Shown here piece by piece: positions 60,941-64,000 of a stretch of DNA of 64,000 nt. The notes beneath the pieces are model-generated. The model ran no database searches. It was not told where the DNA came from and saw nothing but the letters and a program-made list of their open reading frames with translations. Every line of letters begins with the position of its first letter. Position 1 is the stretch's first letter. The position numbers and the translations under genes are program-made. This stretch comes from VRUE01 sp963837735 (GTDB taxonomy: Bacteria > Actinomycetota > Thermoleophilia > Solirubrobacterales > 70-9): NCBI GenBank assembly GCA_963837735.1, contig CAWIOM010000012.1:1-64000 (forward strand), in the 5' to 3' direction.

Positions 60941-61753
60941 CTACTCGACCCGGTAGCGCTCGGGGACGAATTTCTGGGAGTCGACCGGCGGGCGCACGTA
61001 GCCGCGCTCCTGGCGGGGAGGGAACTCGACGCCGTCGGTGTCGATCGGCTCGTAGGGGATCTGTTCGAGCAGGTGGGAGATCAGGTTGAGCCGCGCGGTC
61101 CGCTTGTCGTCGGCCTCGACCACGAACCAGGGCGAGTCATCGGTGTCGGTGTGGGCGAACATCTCGTCCTTGGCCTCGGCGTAGTCGACCCAGCGTGCCC
61201 GGGCCTCGACGTCGGTCGGGCTCAGCTTCCAGCGCTTGGCCGGGTCCTTGAGCCGCTTCATGAAGCGGCGCTCCTGCTCCTCGTCGCTGACCGAGAGCCA
61301 GTACTTGACGAGGACGATCCCCGAGCGTTGGAGGATCCGCTCGAACTCCGGGCAGGTGCGCATGAACTCCTCGTACTCGGCGTCGGTGCAGTAGCCCATC
61401 ACCCGCTCGACCCCGGCGCGGTTGTACCAGCTGCGGTCGAAGAGGACCATTTCGCCAGCGGCCGGAAGCTGGGCGACGTAGCGCTGGAAGTACCACTGGG
61501 TGCGCTCGCGGTCGCTCGGCATGCCCAGGGCGACGCTGCGGACGACGCGCGGGTTGGTCCGTTCGGTGATCCGGCGGACGTTGCCGCCCTTGCCCGCCGT
61601 GTCGCGGCCCTCGAAGAGGACGACGACCTTGAGCCCCTCGCGCACGATCCACTCCTGAAGGCGGACCAGCTCGAGCTGCAGCCGGGCCAGCTCCTTCTCG
61701 TAATCGTCCTTGCTCAGGGCCTTCGTCTTCACTCGGCCGAGCCTAACCGCCAT
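60941..61753 (-). CDS. ppk2: Polyphosphate kinase 2
   Basis: 270 residues, PPK2 family. Walker A is 'VVLFEGRDTAGKGGNVRRITE', then 'ERTQWYFQRYVAQLP', Walker B 'MVLFDRSWYNRAGVERVMG' and the lid 'KDPAKRWKLSPTDVEAR'. It transfers phosphate between polyphosphate and nucleoside mono- or diphosphates; 'SPTDVEARARWVDYAEAKDEMF' is typical of the single-domain class. ATG at 61753, or a GTG at 61732. Its stop directly abuts that of the convergent SRPBCC gene. Confidence 0.95.
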   Translation of the reverse strand: MAVRLGRVKTKALSKDDYEKELARLQLELVRLQEWIVREGLKVVVLFEGRDTAGKGGNVRRITERTNPRVVRSVALGMPSDRERTQWYFQRYVAQLPAAGEMVLFDRSWYNRAGVERVMGYCTDAEYEEFMRTCPEFERILQRSGIVLVKYWLSVSDEEQERRFMKRLKDPAKRWKLSPTDVEARARWVDYAEAKDEMFAHTDTDDSPWFVVEADDKRTARLNLISHLLEQIPYEPIDTDGVEFPPRQERGYVRPPVDSQKFVPERYRVE

Positions 61754-61796
61754 CCCCCGGAAGCGTCCGGCGGCGGCCGCGTCATAGCATGGCGGG

Positions 61797-62816
61797 ATGC
61801 GCTCCGGCCGGGTACTCAGTCTGGCCGCCTGCCTGCTGGCGGCGGCGCTGCCGCTGGCCGGCTGCGGCTCCGGCGATTCCGGCACTTCGACCGACGGCGG
61901 CGCGATCGAAAGCCGGGCGGCACCGCCGAAGGGCGACTTCCCCGCCGCCGAAGGTCGTTCGCTGGCCGAGATCCTCGAATCGGCGACGCCCACCGAACTG
62001 GCCCTCTCTCCCGCCGCAGCCGTCTTCCGCAAGGGCGAGAACCGCTACCCGTTCGGCGTCTTCGACGTCGGCGGCACCCAGGCAGGCGACGTCGACGTGG
62101 CCCTCTACTTCGCCAAGGTGCCGAAGGGCGCCGCCAGCACCGAGGCGCTGGAAGCGCCGGCCACCGGCCCCTACCCCGCGCGGATCGAATCGCTCGCCAC
62201 CCAGCCCGCCTTCCGCGCCAAGACGACGACCGACGACCCGGGTGCGGCGAAGGCCGTCTACTCGACCAGTGTCGACTTCGACAGCAACGGCGAGTGGCGG
62301 GTGGCGGCGCTGATCGACGAAGGCGGCAAGCTGACCGGGTCGCTGCTCTCCAGCGCGATCGTCGGCGGCTCCCCGCGCGTGCCCACGGTTGGCGAGCGGG
62401 CGCCCGCGATCCACACCCAGACCGCGGCGGACGTCGGCGGAGACCTGGCCAAGCTGACGACCCGGATCCCGCCCGACACCCAGAACCAGGTCGACTACGC
62501 CGACGCCCTGGGCAGGGAACCGATAGTCCTGCTCTTCGCGACGCCGCAGTTCTGCCAGAGCCGGGTCTGCGGCCCGGTCGTCGACGTCGCCGAGCAGGTC
62601 AAGCAGATCGACGGCGACAGGGCCGCCTTCATCCACAACGAGATCTACAAGGACAACGACCCCTCGCTCGAAGAAAAGCGGCCCCAGGTCGAAGCCTTCC
62701 ACCTGCCCACGGAGCCCTGGCTCTTCGTCATCGACCGAGACGGCCGGATCGCCGCGGAGATCGAGGGCGCCTTCGGCGTCGAAGAACTGACCCGGGCGCT
62801 GGAAGCGGTCGAATAG
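61797..62816 (+). CDS. Lipoprotein with thioredoxin-like C-terminal domain
   Basis: 339 residues. Lipobox 'LPLAGCGSG' places the lipid-bearing Cys at about 23. The first half ('AAAVFRKGENRYPFGVFDVGGTQ', 'DVALYFAKVPKGAAS') is a beta-rich domain I do not recognise. The second half looks thioredoxin-like: 'EPIVLLFATPQFCQSRVCGPVVDVAEQV' (two Cys, CX4C), then 'AFIHNEIYKD' and 'LPTEPWLFVIDRDGRIAAEIEG'. Probably acts outside the membrane in thiol or metal handling. Diverges from ppk2. Intact. Confidence 0.83.
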   Translation: MRSGRVLSLAACLLAAALPLAGCGSGDSGTSTDGGAIESRAAPPKGDFPAAEGRSLAEILESATPTELALSPAAAVFRKGENRYPFGVFDVGGTQAGDVDVALYFAKVPKGAASTEALEAPATGPYPARIESLATQPAFRAKTTTDDPGAAKAVYSTSVDFDSNGEWRVAALIDEGGKLTGSLLSSAIVGGSPRVPTVGERAPAIHTQTAADVGGDLAKLTTRIPPDTQNQVDYADALGREPIVLLFATPQFCQSRVCGPVVDVAEQVKQIDGDRAAFIHNEIYKDNDPSLEEKRPQVEAFHLPTEPWLFVIDRDGRIAAEIEGAFGVEELTRALEAVE

Positions 62817-62877
62817 AGAAGCGCCGGGACCGGGCGGGCGCCTCAAGTCCGTCCGTAGGATTGCCGATCCTGAGCAG

Positions 62878-63782
62878 ATGCAGCGGACTCTCCTCGCGGG
62901 CTGGGCGATATTCGCGGCGCTTGTCCTCACCGCATGCGGTGGTTCGGATTCGGAAAGCGGCGGAGGGGGTGGAACCCAGACCCTCTTCACGGTCACCGGG
63001 GCCGGGGCCACCGTCGCCCGCGACGGGGCGATCACCCTCCACGGGATCCCGAGCCGTGACGACGTTCACCGACAGGCCCGAGCGCAGAGCCGACCGCATC
63101 ACGCCGGGCACGCTGGCCAGAAGCTGGTCCGACGTCTTCGGGGACGACCCTCCCAACGCCACGATCGCGGTCGCAGAGAGCGCCGGCCCCGACGATCACG
63201 TGGGCGTCGTCGAGATCGAGTCGGTGAGGCAGCCCGCCGAATCGACCCTGGTCTTCGAGACGTCGCCGCTCAGAGGGAGGCTCGGGCCCGGGCGGTACGA
63301 GGACCCCGCCATCTTCATCGACGGCTCCCGCAACTCCTACCAGCACTACGGCCTGACGATGCACCTGAAGGGCACGAACGGCGGCGCCGGCCACTCTTCC
63401 GGATTCGAAATCGGCGGCGGTGCCGAGATGGAGCCCGGCTCCGGCACCCTGCACTGCGCCTGGAATCTGGGCGGCAGCAACGGTTTCAGCTCGGTCGCGG
63501 AGGCGTCCCCCGCAGGAAGCCGGCTCCGAAGAAGAGATCTCGTGCGACGCCGCGGAATACGGGGCCGCCCTGTGGCTCGTCGGCGGCGGCTGGGAACCGT
63601 ATTACGAAAGCATGCACCTCCTCTCCTGGAACCACCGCGATCACTTCTGGCTGAAGACGGAGACATGGCCCGACACTGTCGAAGAAGGCGTCGAACTGGT
63701 TGTCAACGGCCCGAGCGGCTCGACGAAGACGAAGCTGACCAAGGAAGCCGGCCAGCAGATCCCCCTCCCCTGCCCCTGCTGA
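62878..63782 (+). CDS. Putative lipoprotein of unknown function (frameshifted)
   Basis: About 301 residues. Signal with lipobox 'ALVLTACGGSD'. After two frame changes (near 63053 and 63510) the protein contains 'VGVVEIESVRQPAESTLVFETSPL', 'EDPAIFIDGSRNSYQHYGLTMHLKG', 'SGTLHCAWNLGGSNG' and 'EISCDAAEYGAALWLVGGGWEPYYESMHLLSW'. Three Cys in the second half may form a disulfide. No family recognised. It follows the thioredoxin-like lipoprotein by 61 bases. Confidence 0.7.
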
Positions 63783-63808
63783 GCAGCACCGCCGAGAGAA
63801 CCGCCCGA

Positions 63809-64000
63809 TCAGGAGCCTGAGACGACGACGTGCTTGACCTCCGCCATGTAGCGCCCGGCGGCCGCGGAGGCCTCCTCCGGGGAGCTGCCGCCCTGCCGGG
63901 CGCTCATGTAGGCCGCGTACCAGTCCCACCAGTCGTGCGGGGGGGCGACCGCCTCGAAGGAGCCGTGGTGATCCGCCGTCTCTTTCAGCAGATCCGCCAG
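63809..64000 (-). CDS. C-terminal fragment of an uncharacterised actinobacterial protein
   Basis: The last 63 residues of a gene that runs off the right edge. 'LADLLKETADHHGSFEAVAPPHDWWDWYAAY' and 'ARQGGSSPEEASAAAGRYMAEV' form a tail often seen at the end of small actinobacterial proteins of the VOC/bleomycin-resistance type. The identification of the upstream domain is not possible from this window. Stop at 63809-63811. Confidence 0.65.
   Translation of the reverse strand: MADLLKETADHHGSFEAVAPPHDWWDWYAAYMSARQGGSSPEEASAAAGRYMAEVKHVVVSGS

Noticed and set aside
61073..63820. 915-residue plus-strand frame across ppk2 and the lipoproteins
   Set aside because: It runs antisense to ppk2 and out of frame with the lipoprotein genes; composition shows it is not coding.
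1..64000. CRISPR arrays, insertion sequences, prophage or integron elements
   Set aside because: No spaced direct-repeat array, transposase, integrase or phage structural gene was recognised on either strand.

Overview
The window is high-GC DNA from an actinomycete, most likely of the class Thermoleophilia (Solirubrobacterales or close kin). Pointers are the meso-diaminopimelate type MurE, an actinobacterial Ku/LigD-polymerase pair, an F420-type (Ddn-like) oxidoreductase, DUF3556, and above all a short secreted repeat protein (47316) and a very large secreted protein (56042-58861) of kinds I associate with that class. The placement is inference; there is no rRNA in the window.

Layout. 1-4963 (minus): MFS exporter, trpS, scpA, scpB, rluB and the start of an aroH-type chorismate mutase. 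5060-6899 (plus): ku and a stand-alone LigD polymerase domain. 6953-12642 (minus): glycine cleavage operon gcvT-gcvH-gcvPA-gcvPB followed by an acetyltransferase and a methyltransferase. 12665-28967 (minus): a complete division and cell wall (dcw) cluster in the order mraZ, rsmH, ftsL-like, ftsI, murE, murF, mraY, murD, ftsW, murG, murC, murB, ftsQ, ftsZ, then a GAP-family membrane protein. Its first promoter carries a MraZ operator, and ftsZ has its own promoter. 30154-35260 (minus): Tad/Flp secretion genes tadC, tadB, tadA and cpaB, co-transcribed with a histidine kinase, an OmpR-type regulator and a DUF192 protein. 35333-40714: PfkB sugar kinase, PHP phosphatase, a degenerate Rho-like protein, glpD and a nitroreductase.

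40755-47142 (minus) is the most interesting block. A cobalamin riboswitch precedes two DUF4430 proteins (the fold of the transcobalamin C-terminal domain), EcfT, a two-domain EcfA, and an ECF substrate-binding membrane component fused to a squalene-cyclase-like alpha/alpha toroid on a Pro-rich stalk. Toroid plus DUF4430 is the architecture of animal transcobalamin and intrinsic factor, so the operon looks like a B12 uptake machine with a transcobalamin-like capture module at the cell surface.

47316-64000 is mixed: secreted repeat protein, trypsin-like protease, metallo-beta-lactamase-fold hydrolase, TPR protein, DEAD-box helicase with an overlapping zinc-ribbon protein, DMT transporter, FAD oxidoreductase plus DUF3556 pair, the large secreted protein with a strong intrinsic terminator, Ddn-like enzyme, SDR, SRPBCC protein, PPK2 and two lipoproteins.

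Quality caveat. At least fifteen well conserved genes, including essential ones (scpA, murC, ftsI), are interrupted by single-base frameshifts, several in G/C homopolymers. Both gains and losses occur. This looks like an unpolished draft or metagenome assembly rather than real gene decay, so these genes are listed as CDS spanning the frameshift.
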